Source: Thalassospira profundimaris (GTDB lineage: Bacteria > Pseudomonadota > Alphaproteobacteria > Rhodospirillales > Thalassospiraceae). Taken from it: 64,000 nt of DNA. Both the position numbers and the translations under genes were made by a program. The notes under the pieces were generated by a model. The model was not told the origin of the DNA and did no database searches. It saw only the letters and a list, made by a program, of their open reading frames with translations. The stretch is taken from contig NZ_JPWF01000002.1 in the NCBI RefSeq assembly GCF_003326675.1, forward strand, positions 62,001 through 126,000, given 5' to 3'. Of this stretch, positions 1 to 8,716 are shown piece after piece (position 1 is the first letter of the stretch; every line of letters starts with the position of its first letter).

Positions 1-309
1 CATAGCGGGGCCTCGGTTAATGGGTGCCGGGAAAGCGAAAAAACAAAATCCTTTTTGCGACTCCACCAACACAGGTCAGCCGGGTGTGGTCCCGTTTGCC
101 CCTGTCGCCCAAAAGCCCGGAAACCGGGGAAACCCCGCCCGAAACGACGACATGTTCACGACACTCAAAGACCATATATAGGCAAACCTGCACCTTGGCA
201 GTGCGCGGCGGCTTTATAACCAGCCGTTAACAGTCTGTAAATGGGGGCAATGACGAATAACGACAAGGCTGTCATGCATCAGACGGCCATCCCTTGGCTT
301 TCAAGCGTT
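1..309. other. Left-edge intergenic region
   Basis: About 309 bases downstream of the lipoprotein gene. No credible gene, tRNA or strong hairpin is seen; the open frame at 24-230 has no ribosome site and no family resemblance. Confidence 0.5.
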
Positions 310-1323
310 CTAGCGCGCTGAAAGCGTCTTTTTATCTGCCCGGAATTGCAGCTTTTTACGGGTGGCAATTTGCCCCAAAACCCCTTCAAGGGTTTCAACC
401 GCCGCCTGGGCGGCAAGGGATGCCACCCCGCCCCAATATTTATCAAGACTGCCATGGGGCACGACATTGTTTTGCTTCATCTGTCCAAGTTCCGTGCCAT
501 CGGCTTCCATGATCACCCATTCAATGGCGACTTTATCAACCGGCGGCTTTTGACCGTTCTCGATGGGGGCGACATCAATCGTTGCGGACAGGATCACACT
601 GTTTTCATCAATCTCCTTGTTATCAACAAGGATGCCCTTTGATACCAACAATGCCCCGGCCGAACGTGCCAGTGCGGTATTGCCATCCCCCGGTGCCCCG
701 GCAAAATCAATCAGGGCAATCTTCATAAAGGGTGCCGCCTTGAACGATGACCGGTCCCCCGTAATCATGAAGGCAATCTGATCGGCCGATTGCGCAACAA
801 GCCCGTCATAGGTCAGGTGCATCGGGTCTTCCTTGATCCCGTCAAGTTCGCGCACCTTGTCGACAAACTCCTTGGGCAGGGCCATGTTGTTTTCTTCCGG
901 CCCGGTCGGATTGTCGGCAAACCATTGCTGCGCGGATAACTCGCCAACCGAACGGGTGGTATCAATTGCCAATCCGTCCGGGCGCATCAGAACCCAGGTC
1001 ACGTCAAGTTTCGCACCATTTTCAATCAGGCTGGCTTCGATATTGGGACGCAGGATGTAACTGCCACCAATATTACTGTCGCTATAGGCCGGGATATCCC
1101 GGTTACGAAGGGCACGCGCCATCGCACGGGCCAGATGTGCCGATGCACCTTCGGGCAGATCATCGCCCGTCTCGACCCTGACGGTTCCGGTATCGCGCAA
1201 TTCCAAAAGTGACGGATCGCCTTCACGTCCGGCCCCTTCAAACGGGCGCGGCAAATCACCACAGGCCGCCAGCGGCACAGCCGTCACAACAAACAGAACA
1301 AGGGAACGGAGGATCGATTTCAT
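310..1323 (-). CDS. Predicted lipoprotein with two copies of one domain
   Basis: The 337-residue product begins with a lipoprotein signal: a basic start, a hydrophobic stretch and a lipobox ending Leu-Ala-Ala-Cys, with Cys21 as the lipidated residue. Gly follows at +2, so outer-membrane sorting is likely. The mature part appears to hold two related segments, about residues 60-135 and 215-300. Each has a helix rich in Leu-Ala-Arg, a strand with Ile-Leu, an 'Ile-Glu-Asn-Gly' turn, a Trp-Val-(Leu/Ile)-Met strand and a distal Trp. I do not recognise the family. It is the last gene of a minus-strand run (hldD, lgt, midA, pgeF) and sits 111 bases after pgeF, so it may belong to the same transcription unit. 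The reading frame is secure; the function is unknown. Confidence 0.8.
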   Translation of the reverse strand: MKSILRSLVLFVVTAVPLAACGDLPRPFEGAGREGDPSLLELRDTGTVRVETGDDLPEGASAHLARAMARALRNRDIPAYSDSNIGGSYILRPNIEASLIENGAKLDVTWVLMRPDGLAIDTTRSVGELSAQQWFADNPTGPEENNMALPKEFVDKVRELDGIKEDPMHLTYDGLVAQSADQIAFMITGDRSSFKAAPFMKIALIDFAGAPGDGNTALARSAGALLVSKGILVDNKEIDENSVILSATIDVAPIENGQKPPVDKVAIEWVIMEADGTELGQMKQNNVVPHGSLDKYWGGVASLAAQAAVETLEGVLGQIATRKKLQFRADKKTLSAR

Positions 1324-1434
1324 ATCGTCACTTATATATTCACATCAAAACGCAACCGATCATGGTCGCGATGATAATAAAGAAAAACAGCATAATCATA
1401 TGCGGCATGACGTATCCCCCCGGGCCTTATCGCC

Positions 1435-2256
1435 CTACGCCCCGGTCAACATGATTGCGGAAAGTTGCCGACCGTAATCGGGTTCCTTGCGAAGCGTCGT
1501 GCGGCGATAACTGTAAAACAGTTCTTCCTCGGCCAGCGTATCACGCGCGACCAATTCGACCGATGCGATCCCGGTCGCAATCGTCCGGCGACGGACATAT
1601 TCCGGCAAATCAAACATGAAATGCCCGGCCCGAACCGATGTATCAAACAAATCGTCACTGCCTTCCGGCCCGCCCAGAATGGTATCGCGAAACGCACCAT
1701 CTACTTCATAGGATTTGCGTGCGATGCACGGGCCGACCGCGGCGGTAATATTTTCACGCTTCGCGCCAAGCTTTTCCATCGCATCAACCGTGCTGGCCGA
1801 AATACCGCCATATGATCCGCGCCATCCCGAATGGCATGCGCCGATCACTCCGGCAACCGGATCATGAAACAGGACCGGCGTACAGTCGGCGGTCAAAATA
1901 CCCAGCATGATGCCCGGACGGTCGGTGACCATCGCATCGGCCTTGGGCGCTTCATCACGTGAAAGCGGCTTATCAAGAACGGCAACATCGGTGCCATGCA
2001 CCTGATAAACCGTGGTCAGATTTTCAGAAATGGTGGCAAAGGCCGATGCCGCACGCGCACGGTTTTCGGCCACCCGGTCCTTGTTGTCATCGGACCCGAA
2101 ACCGACATTCAACCCGCCATGAAGACCGTCACTAACCCCGCCCTTGCGGCTGAGAAACCCGTGACGCAATCCATCCTTGCCCGAAAGGCGTTCGGCCTCA
2201 AACCATGTCAGTCCGTTTGACGAACGTTCAATACCGTCGGTAATCGGATGGGTCAT
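1435..2256 (-). CDS. pgeF: Peptidoglycan editing factor PgeF (YfiH/multicopper polyphenol oxidase-like family)
   Basis: This 273-residue protein is a YfiH/DUF152 member. PgeF relatives hydrolyse wrongly incorporated residues from peptidoglycan precursors; older annotations call them laccase-domain proteins. The family's metal-site motifs are visible: His-Gly-Thr-Asp near residue 88, Ala-Asp-Cys-Thr near residue 122, and Cys-His-Ser-Gly-Trp-Arg-Gly near residue 140. Length is normal for the family. The gene starts 34 bases after the midA stop on the same strand and belongs to an envelope-biogenesis run with lgt. Identity is confident; the physiological substrate follows from the family, not from anything specific seen here. 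Confidence 0.93.
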   Translation of the reverse strand: MTHPITDGIERSSNGLTWFEAERLSGKDGLRHGFLSRKGGVSDGLHGGLNVGFGSDDNKDRVAENRARAASAFATISENLTTVYQVHGTDVAVLDKPLSRDEAPKADAMVTDRPGIMLGILTADCTPVLFHDPVAGVIGACHSGWRGSYGGISASTVDAMEKLGAKRENITAAVGPCIARKSYEVDGAFRDTILGGPEGSDDLFDTSVRAGHFMFDLPEYVRRRTIATGIASVELVARDTLAEEELFYSYRRTTLRKEPDYGRQLSAIMLTGA

Positions 2257-2290
2257 GGGTGGGTGGCTCCAAGGTTTGAATGGTCGCTAT

Positions 2291-3424
2291 TTATCCTGCG
2301 ACACCGCTGACGCAAGGTGGCGGTGTGGTTTCCCGACCATAACCGATCAGAACTTTAAAAAGCGTTCCCATCTGATCGGCGTCGATCAACCGTGCCAATG
2401 CCTGATCAATTGCAACGGCCTGCTGTTCATCAGCACTGGTTTTCAAAAGCTCGGCACGCTGTTCAATGCCCAGCATTCTAAGGAACGTGCCCTGCGTCAG
2501 AACCGCGCCCGTACGTCCACCGGCCTCGTTCATGGCACGCGCAATCGCGGCAAAATCGACATGCGCGGTCAGGTCCGCATCACCCGGATCGCTCAAAACC
2601 GGATGATATTCATGCCCCTTCAGGGCCTGCAAGGTATCGCCAAACGCACTGCTTGGATGGCCGTAATCAATGAACAGGGCCGCCCCGTGGGTCTCATTCA
2701 AGCGACGCGCAATCTGATCGGCAATGGCAATCGCCGGGGCGCAACTTTCATAGATATCGCCCTTTTTCGCGGTCCCGCGCAGGGTCGCCGGGATCAGTGC
2801 ATCTGTCACCGGCGTTTCACGCCCGCGCACAAAGCCAAGCTCGCCACTCTTGGCATCCACACCGACAAGACGTTCGGCCCAACCATGATCCCCACGTTCG
2901 AACTGACGGATCGGCAATGCGTCAAAAAATTCATTGCCGATCACAATCGCCGGCACATTGGCACGGGTCGGAATGTCGTCAAATGCTTCGTGCCAGGTGG
3001 CGGGAATGCCATAGGCCATGATCGCTGTTTGCTGATGGGTACGCAAAACCGGGCTGGTTTCAACAAACCGCACGGTTAGGGAATCGCCAAAGCCCGGCAC
3101 ATTGCGCACAGCGCGCAGCGCATCGGACATCAAGGTGCCACGCCCCGGCCCCAGCTCGACTAGGTCAATTTTGGGTGGGCAACCCATCTGCTGCCAGCTT
3201 ACCGCTGCCCAAAGTCCGATCAACTCGCCAAACATCTGACTGACTTCGGGGGCGGTAATAAAGTCACCTGCGCGCCCGAACGGGTCCTGTTTGCGGTAAT
3301 AGCCATATTCCGGATGTGCCAGGGCCTCATTCATGAAATCGGCAATGCTGATCGGCCCGGAAAGGGCGATCCGGCGTTTGATATGATCCAGAAGCGGGGA
3401 CTGGGTTTCGGGCACTTGGCTCAC
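2291..3424 (-). CDS. MidA/NDUFAF7-family class I SAM-dependent methyltransferase
   Basis: A 377-residue protein of the MidA/NDUFAF7 (DUF185) family. Mitochondrial relatives methylate an arginine of the complex I subunit NDUFS2 during assembly; the bacterial substrate is less certain. The SAM-binding loop Glu-Leu-Gly-Pro-Gly-Arg-Gly is at residues 90-96. The family's N-terminal Tyr-Gly-Tyr-Tyr and Gly-Asp-Phe-Ile-Thr-Ala-Pro-Glu segments are at about 40-60, and Gly-Asn-Glu-Phe-Phe-Asp-Ala-Leu-Pro is mid-protein. Its start codon overlaps the lgt stop by four bases (ATGA), so the two are translationally coupled. Neighbour pgeF follows on the same strand. Confidence 0.92.
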   Translation of the reverse strand: MSQVPETQSPLLDHIKRRIALSGPISIADFMNEALAHPEYGYYRKQDPFGRAGDFITAPEVSQMFGELIGLWAAVSWQQMGCPPKIDLVELGPGRGTLMSDALRAVRNVPGFGDSLTVRFVETSPVLRTHQQTAIMAYGIPATWHEAFDDIPTRANVPAIVIGNEFFDALPIRQFERGDHGWAERLVGVDAKSGELGFVRGRETPVTDALIPATLRGTAKKGDIYESCAPAIAIADQIARRLNETHGAALFIDYGHPSSAFGDTLQALKGHEYHPVLSDPGDADLTAHVDFAAIARAMNEAGGRTGAVLTQGTFLRMLGIEQRAELLKTSADEQQAVAIDQALARLIDADQMGTLFKVLIGYGRETTPPPCVSGVAG

Positions 3425-4254
3425 GCGGCGTCTGCCTGTTTGGGATGCCTACGGGTTTCAATCGGGGCTGATTTCAGCGCATAGACAATGCAGCCAAGAC
3501 CAAACAGAACCATCGGGATCGACAAAAGCTGCCCCATGGTTGCCCCACCGGCAAGGAAGCCAAGCTGCGCATCGGGCTGGCGGAAGAATTCGACAATGAT
3601 ACGTGAAATGCCATAACCGGCAACAAAGGTGCCGCCCAGAATACCCGGATGGTGACGCACGAACGCCTTGCGCGACAAGACAAACAGCACAACAAACAGG
3701 ATCAAACCTTCAAGCGCTGCTTCATAAAGCTGGCTGGGATGGCGCGGGTCCGGTCCGCCATGGGGAAACACAATGCCCCAGGCCACATCGGTGGTGCGAC
3801 CAAACAGCTCGCCATTGATGAAATTGGCAATCCGGCCAAAGAACAAACCGATCGGGGTCGCCACCGCGGCGGCATCCAGCACGGCAAGGATCGAAATCCC
3901 GCGTTTGCGTGCAAACAGGATGATCGCCAAAATCACGCCCATAAAGCCGCCATGGAACGCCATGCCGCCCTGCCAGACTTTCAGGATATTGGCCGGGTTT
4001 TCGACGTAATAATCCAGATTGTAGAACAGGATATATCCAAGCCGCCCGCCAAGGATCACGCCAAGCGTCGCCCAGAACAGCAAATCATCAACATCGCGTT
4101 TGCTCATGATGTTGGGCGTCTTGGTGCAGTAATAAACCACATATTTCCAGCCCAGAAGCAAACCCGCGATATAGGCCAGCGCATACCAGCGAATGGCAAT
4201 CGGGCCGATGGATATTGCAATCGGGTCTATCGCCGGAAAGGCAAGGCTCAGCAT
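3421..4254 (-). CDS. lgt: Prolipoprotein diacylglyceryl transferase
   Basis: The inner-membrane enzyme Lgt transfers diacylglycerol from phosphatidylglycerol to the lipobox cysteine, the first step of lipoprotein maturation. The 277-residue product has about seven hydrophobic segments. It carries the family signature Gly-Arg-Ile-Ala-Asn-Phe-Ile-Asn-Gly-Glu at 140-149, the His-Gly-Gly-Phe motif at 101-104 and His-Pro-Ser-Gln-Leu-Tyr-Glu at 172-178. Length matches the family. It overlaps midA by four bases downstream and lies about 110 bases after hldD. A lipoprotein gene three places downstream would be an Lgt substrate. Confidence 0.97.
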   Translation of the reverse strand: MLSLAFPAIDPIAISIGPIAIRWYALAYIAGLLLGWKYVVYYCTKTPNIMSKRDVDDLLFWATLGVILGGRLGYILFYNLDYYVENPANILKVWQGGMAFHGGFMGVILAIILFARKRGISILAVLDAAAVATPIGLFFGRIANFINGELFGRTTDVAWGIVFPHGGPDPRHPSQLYEAALEGLILFVVLFVLSRKAFVRHHPGILGGTFVAGYGISRIIVEFFRQPDAQLGFLAGGATMGQLLSIPMVLFGLGCIVYALKSAPIETRRHPKQADAA

Positions 4255-4363
4255 CGGGGAAACTCCGGATCAGAAAGAAGACAGGGTGATATGGTCCCGG
4301 TTCAGTTCGCAAAGGAGTGGGGCAGCATCATGGCAACGCACCCCGTCCTTATGTTTTGCGCGC

Positions 4364-5350
4364 TTAGCGGAACACATCCTCGGTCGCGAGGTAATCCTGG
4401 ATATAGGTTCGCACCCCTTCTTCAAGGGACGTCATGTCGCGGTCATAACCCGCATTGCGCAGCTTGGCCATGTTGGCCTCGGTGAAATACTGGTACTTGT
4501 CGCGGATGGCTTCGGGGGTCGGGACGTAATTGATCACCGGCTCCTTGCCCATGGCGCTGAATACCGCCAATGCCAGATCCTTGAAACTGCGCGCCTTGCC
4601 GGTTCCGATATTGAACAGGTCGCTGACCTGCGGATTGTCATAAAGCCACATGATGATATTGACGACATCACCAACCCAGACAAAATCACGCAGCTGTCCG
4701 CCATCCTCGTAATCCGGGTGATGGGACTTGAACAATGTCGCGGTTTCACCGGCTGAAAGCTTGTCAAACATCTGCGATACGACCGAACGCATCCCGCCCT
4801 TGTGATATTCGTTCGGGCCATAGACGTTAAAGAATTTAAGCCCGGCCCACTGTTTGGGACGGAAACCGTTCTGATCAAGAATGCGACGGAAACGACGGTC
4901 CGTTGCATGTTTGGACCAGCCATAGGCATTAAGCGGCGCCAGCTTGGCAAGGTCACCCTCGTCAAAGCTGTCGTCAAAGCCCTGCTTGCCATCACCATAA
5001 GTCGCCGCCGAGGACGCATAGATCAGGCGGGCCGAATGGCGCGAACACCATTCCCAAAGCCAGGTGGTCAGTTTCAGGTTGTTGTTCAGGATCTTGTCGG
5101 CATCGGTTTCCGTGGTCGCGGAAATCGCGCCCATATGGAAAATCGTATCGACATCCCCGGAATGCTTTTCAAGAAATGCCGGAAGATCGTCGGGATGCAC
5201 AATGTCGCGCAGGTTACGCTTGGCGATGTTTTTCCATTTGATGCCATCGCGCAGGCGATCAACAACAACAATGTCGGTTTCACCACGTTCTTCAAGCGCT
5301 GCGACAATATTGGAACCGATAAACCCGGCACCACCGGTAACGATAAGCAT
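4364..5350 (-). CDS. hldD: ADP-L-glycero-D-manno-heptose 6-epimerase
   Basis: HldD epimerises ADP-D-glycero-manno-heptose to the L-glycero form for the LPS inner core. The protein is an extended short-chain dehydrogenase. It has an N-terminal NADP loop Gly-Gly-Ala-Gly-Phe-Ile-Gly, an Ala-Ser-Ser-Ala-Ala-Thr-Tyr-Gly active-site strand, and the catalytic Tyr-Gly-Trp-Ser-Lys. I chose the ATG at 5350 because AGGAG lies seven bases upstream; the frame stays open to a TTG at 5371 but that has no comparable ribosome site. This gives 328 residues, a usual length. It heads a minus-strand run of envelope genes, consistent with its LPS role. Confidence 0.94.
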   Translation of the reverse strand: MLIVTGGAGFIGSNIVAALEERGETDIVVVDRLRDGIKWKNIAKRNLRDIVHPDDLPAFLEKHSGDVDTIFHMGAISATTETDADKILNNNLKLTTWLWEWCSRHSARLIYASSAATYGDGKQGFDDSFDEGDLAKLAPLNAYGWSKHATDRRFRRILDQNGFRPKQWAGLKFFNVYGPNEYHKGGMRSVVSQMFDKLSAGETATLFKSHHPDYEDGGQLRDFVWVGDVVNIIMWLYDNPQVSDLFNIGTGKARSFKDLALAVFSAMGKEPVINYVPTPEAIRDKYQYFTEANMAKLRNAGYDRDMTSLEEGVRTYIQDYLATEDVFR

Positions 5351-5561
5351 TACATTCTCCTGACGGGCCAAACCCGTTGATCAAATTTTCTGGTCACTTT
5401 ATAGGACCACCCCTGATCTGGAGCAAGAAAAGCCATCAAAATCACGATATCGTCACGCCAGCGTCGCCATATTGACCCGCCCGCGATGATCAGCTTGCCC
5501 AATGGCAACGAACACCCATATTATGCCCAACACTTTGATCCAGAAGACGGAGACCATAAAA

Positions 5562-5876
5562 ATGCAGATCAACAACCGCATTCTCGACGACATCACCCGT
5601 GTAACCAATTCTGCACTGGGCACCATGACCGGCGTCAAAGGCGAAGTTGATGCCCTTGTCCGTCAGCAATTTGAAAAAATCCTGATGGGCATGGATATGG
5701 TCACCCGCGAGGAATTTGACGTGGTTCATGATGTCGCGATCAAGGCTGCCGAGCGCATCGATGCACTCGAAGCCCGCATTGCCGACCTTGAAAAGCGCCT
5801 TGAAACCGCCGAAGCCCCGGCCAAACCGGCGGCCAAGCGTGCTGCATCCAAACCGGCTGCAAAAAAAGACGACTGA
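5562..5876 (+). CDS. ubiK: UbiK-family ubiquinone biosynthesis accessory factor (BMFP domain)
   Basis: A 104-residue protein with the BMFP/UbiK layout: an N-terminal amphipathic segment, a central helix, and a coiled coil (about residues 55-90, Ala-Leu-Glu-Ala-Arg-Ile-Ala-Asp-Leu-Glu pattern). A low-complexity Lys/Ala/Pro tail ends in Asp-Asp. UbiK relatives help the aerobic ubiquinone complex and associate with membranes and fatty acids. The start at 5562 is preferred over 5502 because it begins the conserved region and has CGGAG about ten bases upstream. It is divergent from hldD, and a hairpin follows the stop. Confidence 0.87.
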   Translation: MQINNRILDDITRVTNSALGTMTGVKGEVDALVRQQFEKILMGMDMVTREEFDVVHDVAIKAAERIDALEARIADLEKRLETAEAPAKPAAKRAASKPAAKKDD

Positions 5877-5878
5877 CG

Positions 5879-5916
5879 TCTGTTTAATCCCCACATAAAG
5901 GGGAACAGACCGTCTT
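5879..5916 (+). terminator. Probable terminator of ubiK
   Basis: Just after the ubiK stop an inverted repeat pairs GTCTGTT and CCCC with GGGG and AACAGAC across an ACATAAA loop. The following T-run is weak, so intrinsic termination is likely but not certain. Confidence 0.55.
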
Positions 5917-6077
5917 GTCAGGATCGCGGAAAGGTCGATCACAGCCGGCAAAACGGATCGGGGGTGACCCCACTTCCAAAATTCATTGCAGTCCTGCGTT
6001 GCGGGACGGTTGAAAGACGGCGGGCACCGGCATATAGTGCGCGCCCTTTCGCACATGCTTAAACAGGCTGGGTATAT

Positions 6078-6584
6078 ATGAACGACCAACTCGACGATAT
6101 TGGCGATCTCGGCGACGAAAATCCGTTGCTACTGGTCGAAGATATCGCCCGTACAAACCAATGGCATCTGGAACGACGCAGCTCTGACGAGGTGGTGGTC
6201 GAGATCCCGGCACATTGGTGCACCTATCTGGTCTATTTCACCTGGCGCGATGATGCCGAAGCCCTGCATATCGCTTGCTGCTTTGATCTGTTTGTCCCCG
6301 AACCCTTGCGTCCGCGCATGTATGAGCTGGTGACAAAATGCAATGAACAGCTCTGGATCGGGCATTTCGGATTGTGGCTCGAAGAAAACATGCCGCTGTT
6401 CCGTCACACCCTGTTGTTTGGTGGTGACGTTCCGCCGATGGTCGAACAGTTCGAAGAACTGATTGATATCGCGATTTCCGAATGCGAACGCTTCTTCCCG
6501 GCCTTCAACTTTGTTCTCGGTCAGGGCAAATCACCCGACGAAGCATTGACCCATGCCATGCTTGAACCGGCAGGTCAGGCATAG
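6078..6584 (+). CDS. YbjN domain-containing protein
   Basis: A 168-residue acidic cytosolic protein of the YbjN (DUF1790) family, an alpha/beta fold resembling type III secretion chaperones. The family pattern is visible: a short N-terminal acidic extension, then Trp-His-Leu-Glu-Arg-Arg, an Ile-Pro-Ala-His-Trp-Cys-Thr-Tyr strand, repeated aromatic strands, and a long C-terminal helix ending near Glu-Ala-Leu-Thr-His-Ala-Met. Family members are linked to stress phenotypes in Enterobacteria, but no reaction is established. It lies between ubiK and proC as an apparently independent gene with its own terminator. Confidence 0.85.
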   Translation: MNDQLDDIGDLGDENPLLLVEDIARTNQWHLERRSSDEVVVEIPAHWCTYLVYFTWRDDAEALHIACCFDLFVPEPLRPRMYELVTKCNEQLWIGHFGLWLEENMPLFRHTLLFGGDVPPMVEQFEELIDIAISECERFFPAFNFVLGQGKSPDEALTHAMLEPAGQA

Positions 6585-6938
6585 GAACCGGATTCCGACA
6601 GATCATCTGACAAAAACACACAGGATGGCACGATTGCCGTCCTGTTTGCGTTTCGGGCAGTTTTTTTTCGCTTTGTCGTCGTAAACGGCAAAACAAAACA
6701 TTTCCCCCAAACCGGGACCGCAAAAAGCCCGGTGCAAAACATTATCTGGCAAACCACCCCGGTCATAGCCAAAGCATCCGGGGGAACCATCCCGCTTCTT
6801 TTTCAATGCCATCGGCACGGAACCTCTTGCCCTTCAGGGTGACTTGACCCACCTTGAGAAGATCGCTACGGCATTGCATCAAGACTGTTGAAAACATCAT
6901 GATCAACAGAACCCGATGGATAAAGCGGAGCAGATTTT
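6585..6938. other. Intergenic region between the YbjN gene and proC
   Basis: About 354 bases without a credible gene. Near 6618-6645 an inverted repeat (CAGGATGGC paired with GCCGTCCTG) followed by TTTGCGTTT is a likely terminator for the YbjN gene. The rest is moderately AT-rich and presumably carries the proC promoter, but I see no clear box. Short open frames on the minus strand lack ribosome sites and family resemblance. Confidence 0.55.
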
Positions 6939-7754
6939 ATGAATACGCGTCTTTTGCTGGTCGGCTGTGGCAAGATGGGCAGTGCCATGCTCGAAGGTTG
7001 GCTGGCCCAAGGTCTCAAGGCTGATAATGTCTATATCGTTGAACAGGCCGAAGCCGCCGAAAAGCTTGAAACAAGCTATGGCATTCACGGCGTCACCGAT
7101 GTTGCCGATGTTCCGCAGGACTTTATCCCGCAGGTCGTTTTGTTCGCGGTCAAGCCCCAGGTCCTGCCCGATGTGATCGACGCTTACAAACCGCTTGCCC
7201 GTGCCGAAACCGTCTTCCTGTCGGTTGCCGCTGGCAAGACCATCGAATTTTTCGCAAGCCACCTTGGCGAACTGGCCCGCATCGTGCGCGCCATGCCCAA
7301 TACCCCGGCGGCTGTTTCACGCGGCATGACCGTGATGTGCCCGACCGAAAATGTCAGCATCGCCCAGCGTGATATGTGCGAAACCCTGCTGGCCACCGTC
7401 GGTCTGGTTTCCTGGGTCGAAGATGAAAGCCTGATGGATGCGGTTACCGCCCTTTCGGGCAGTGGTCCGGCCTATATCTTCCATCTGGTCGAAGCCATGG
7501 CACAGGCGGGCGAAACAGCGGGCCTTCCGGCAGATCAGGCCATGCTGCTGGCACGTCAGACCGTGGTGGGTGCGGGCTTCCTGCTGGATGCCAGCGAAGA
7601 AACCGCCGCAACCCTGCGTCAGAACGTTACAAGCCCCGGCGGCACCACTGCCGCTGCCCTTGATGTTCTGATGGATCAGAAATCAGGTCTTCCCGAATTG
7701 ATGACCCGCGCGATCGAGGCAGCCCGCAAACGTTCCGTTGAACTTGCAGGCTGA
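6939..7754 (+). CDS. proC: Pyrroline-5-carboxylate reductase
   Basis: ProC reduces pyrroline-5-carboxylate to proline with NAD(P)H, the last step of proline synthesis. The 271-residue protein has the N-terminal nucleotide loop Gly-Cys-Gly-Lys-Met-Gly-Ser-Ala-Met, the central Met-Pro-Asn-Thr-Pro motif, and Leu-Ser-Gly-Ser-Gly-Pro-Ala-Tyr. The C-terminal signature Thr-Ser-Pro-Gly-Gly-Thr-Thr-Ala-Ala is also present. Length is typical. proB for the first step is at 60.8 kb in this window, so the pathway genes are dispersed. The TetR-type gene follows after 47 bases and could be cotranscribed. Confidence 0.97.
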   Translation: MNTRLLLVGCGKMGSAMLEGWLAQGLKADNVYIVEQAEAAEKLETSYGIHGVTDVADVPQDFIPQVVLFAVKPQVLPDVIDAYKPLARAETVFLSVAAGKTIEFFASHLGELARIVRAMPNTPAAVSRGMTVMCPTENVSIAQRDMCETLLATVGLVSWVEDESLMDAVTALSGSGPAYIFHLVEAMAQAGETAGLPADQAMLLARQTVVGAGFLLDASEETAATLRQNVTSPGGTTAAALDVLMDQKSGLPELMTRAIEAARKRSVELAG

Positions 7755-7801
7755 TCAAGGTCTGTAACCATCCCAACACCCTGATGTGATCGGAGACTGT
7801 T

Positions 7802-8488
7802 ATGCCCGCCAAAAAGGATATCCCAAATATCCTGATCAACGCCGCCCTCAAACTGGCTGCCGAGAAAAGCTGGCATGACGTCTCCATGATCGATATCGCA
7901 CAGACGGCGGGCGTAACCCTTGCCGACTGTCACGAACATTGCACCGGCAAGGGCGATCTTCTGCGGCGCTTCATCCATCAGATTGATCAGGAAGTCCTGG
8001 CCGATCTTGATGATGCCGATTTCAACGAACCCGGTCATGACCGCCTGATGGCCGTCATCATGGCGCGGTTTGATGCCCTTGCCGATTATCGCCCGGCCTT
8101 GCAATCGATCATTGCCGCCCGCGGTGATCTTGGCCCATCTGATTCGCTGCGCGCCATCAAAACCCATTTCGGATCGATGCGCTGGATGCTCGAAGCAGCC
8201 GGTTTTAAAACCTCGGGCCTGCACGGCTCCTTGCGGGTTGTCGGCCTGACAGCCATTTATGCCAGGACTTTTCAGCAATGGCTTGGGGATGACAGCACCG
8301 ACTTCTCCCCGACCATGGCCTATCTGGATCGGGAATTGTCCAAGGCAGCCGGCTATGACCGAAAGGTTGAAAAGGGTCTGGGCAAGGCCTTCAAGCTGTG
8401 CGGAAAAATTTCGGAAAAACGCCGCCGATTCTCGGCAAAGGCATCCGAAAACAGTGCGAACACAGAACCAGCCGACATCCGTCAATAA
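7802..8488 (+). CDS. TetR-family transcriptional regulator
   Basis: The 228-residue protein starts with a TetR-type helix-turn-helix (about residues 10-55), with Ala-Ala-Leu-Lys-Leu-Ala and Ile-Asp-Ile-Ala-Gln-Thr-Ala-Gly-Val-Thr marking the turn. An all-helical ligand or dimerisation domain follows. The C-terminal end from about 205 is basic and serine-rich. It lies between proC and the phasin gene; the PHA-rich window makes a metabolic ligand plausible, but none can be named. The usual aromatic residue after the recognition helix is replaced by Cys-His, so DNA binding should not be taken for granted. Confidence 0.8.
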   Translation: MPAKKDIPNILINAALKLAAEKSWHDVSMIDIAQTAGVTLADCHEHCTGKGDLLRRFIHQIDQEVLADLDDADFNEPGHDRLMAVIMARFDALADYRPALQSIIAARGDLGPSDSLRAIKTHFGSMRWMLEAAGFKTSGLHGSLRVVGLTAIYARTFQQWLGDDSTDFSPTMAYLDRELSKAAGYDRKVEKGLGKAFKLCGKISEKRRRFSAKASENSANTEPADIRQ

Positions 8489-8590
8489 GCACCGATAAAA
8501 CCCGCCGGATGCCTAACCATCTGATCTGACAGACGAAATCAGACAACCCAACCCAAGGGAATATCACGACACAAAACATTAACCTTAAAG

Positions 8591-8611
8591 TTATTGTGCA
8601 GCGCAAAATAA
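8591..8611 (+). promoter_or_regulatory. Candidate PhaR operator 1 upstream of the phasin gene
   Basis: A 21-base near-palindrome: TTATTGTGC, spacer AGC, then GCAAAATAA, with one mismatch between arms. It lies about 110 bases before the phasin start. The same TTATTGTGC arm recurs upstream of phaB, and related dyads lie upstream of phaR. PhaR repressors are known to bind TGC/GCA-rich dyads at phasin promoters; assignment here is inferred. Confidence 0.55.
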
Positions 8612-8653
8612 CCCTTGACGCGATCCAGTCATTCCGGCATATTGCAGTTGAAT

Positions 8654-8668
8654 TTGTGCGGCGCACAA
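8654..8668 (+). promoter_or_regulatory. Candidate PhaR operator 2 upstream of the phasin gene
   Basis: A perfect inverted repeat TTGTGC-GGC-GCACAA, about 50 bases before the phasin start and extended by ATA on the right. It matches the spacing and arms of the site at 8591-8611, giving two tandem operators in one promoter, as expected for a tightly repressed phasin gene. Confidence 0.6.
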
Positions 8669-8716
8669 TAGCGCCTCATTCCACACCTGTTGCAAATGTT
8701 GATGGAGTGCAAAACC

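Noticed and set aside
2177..3079. Plus-strand open frame of 300 codons
   Set aside because: It lies antisense to midA, which has clear family motifs. The composition of the frame is not protein-like and it has no ribosome site.
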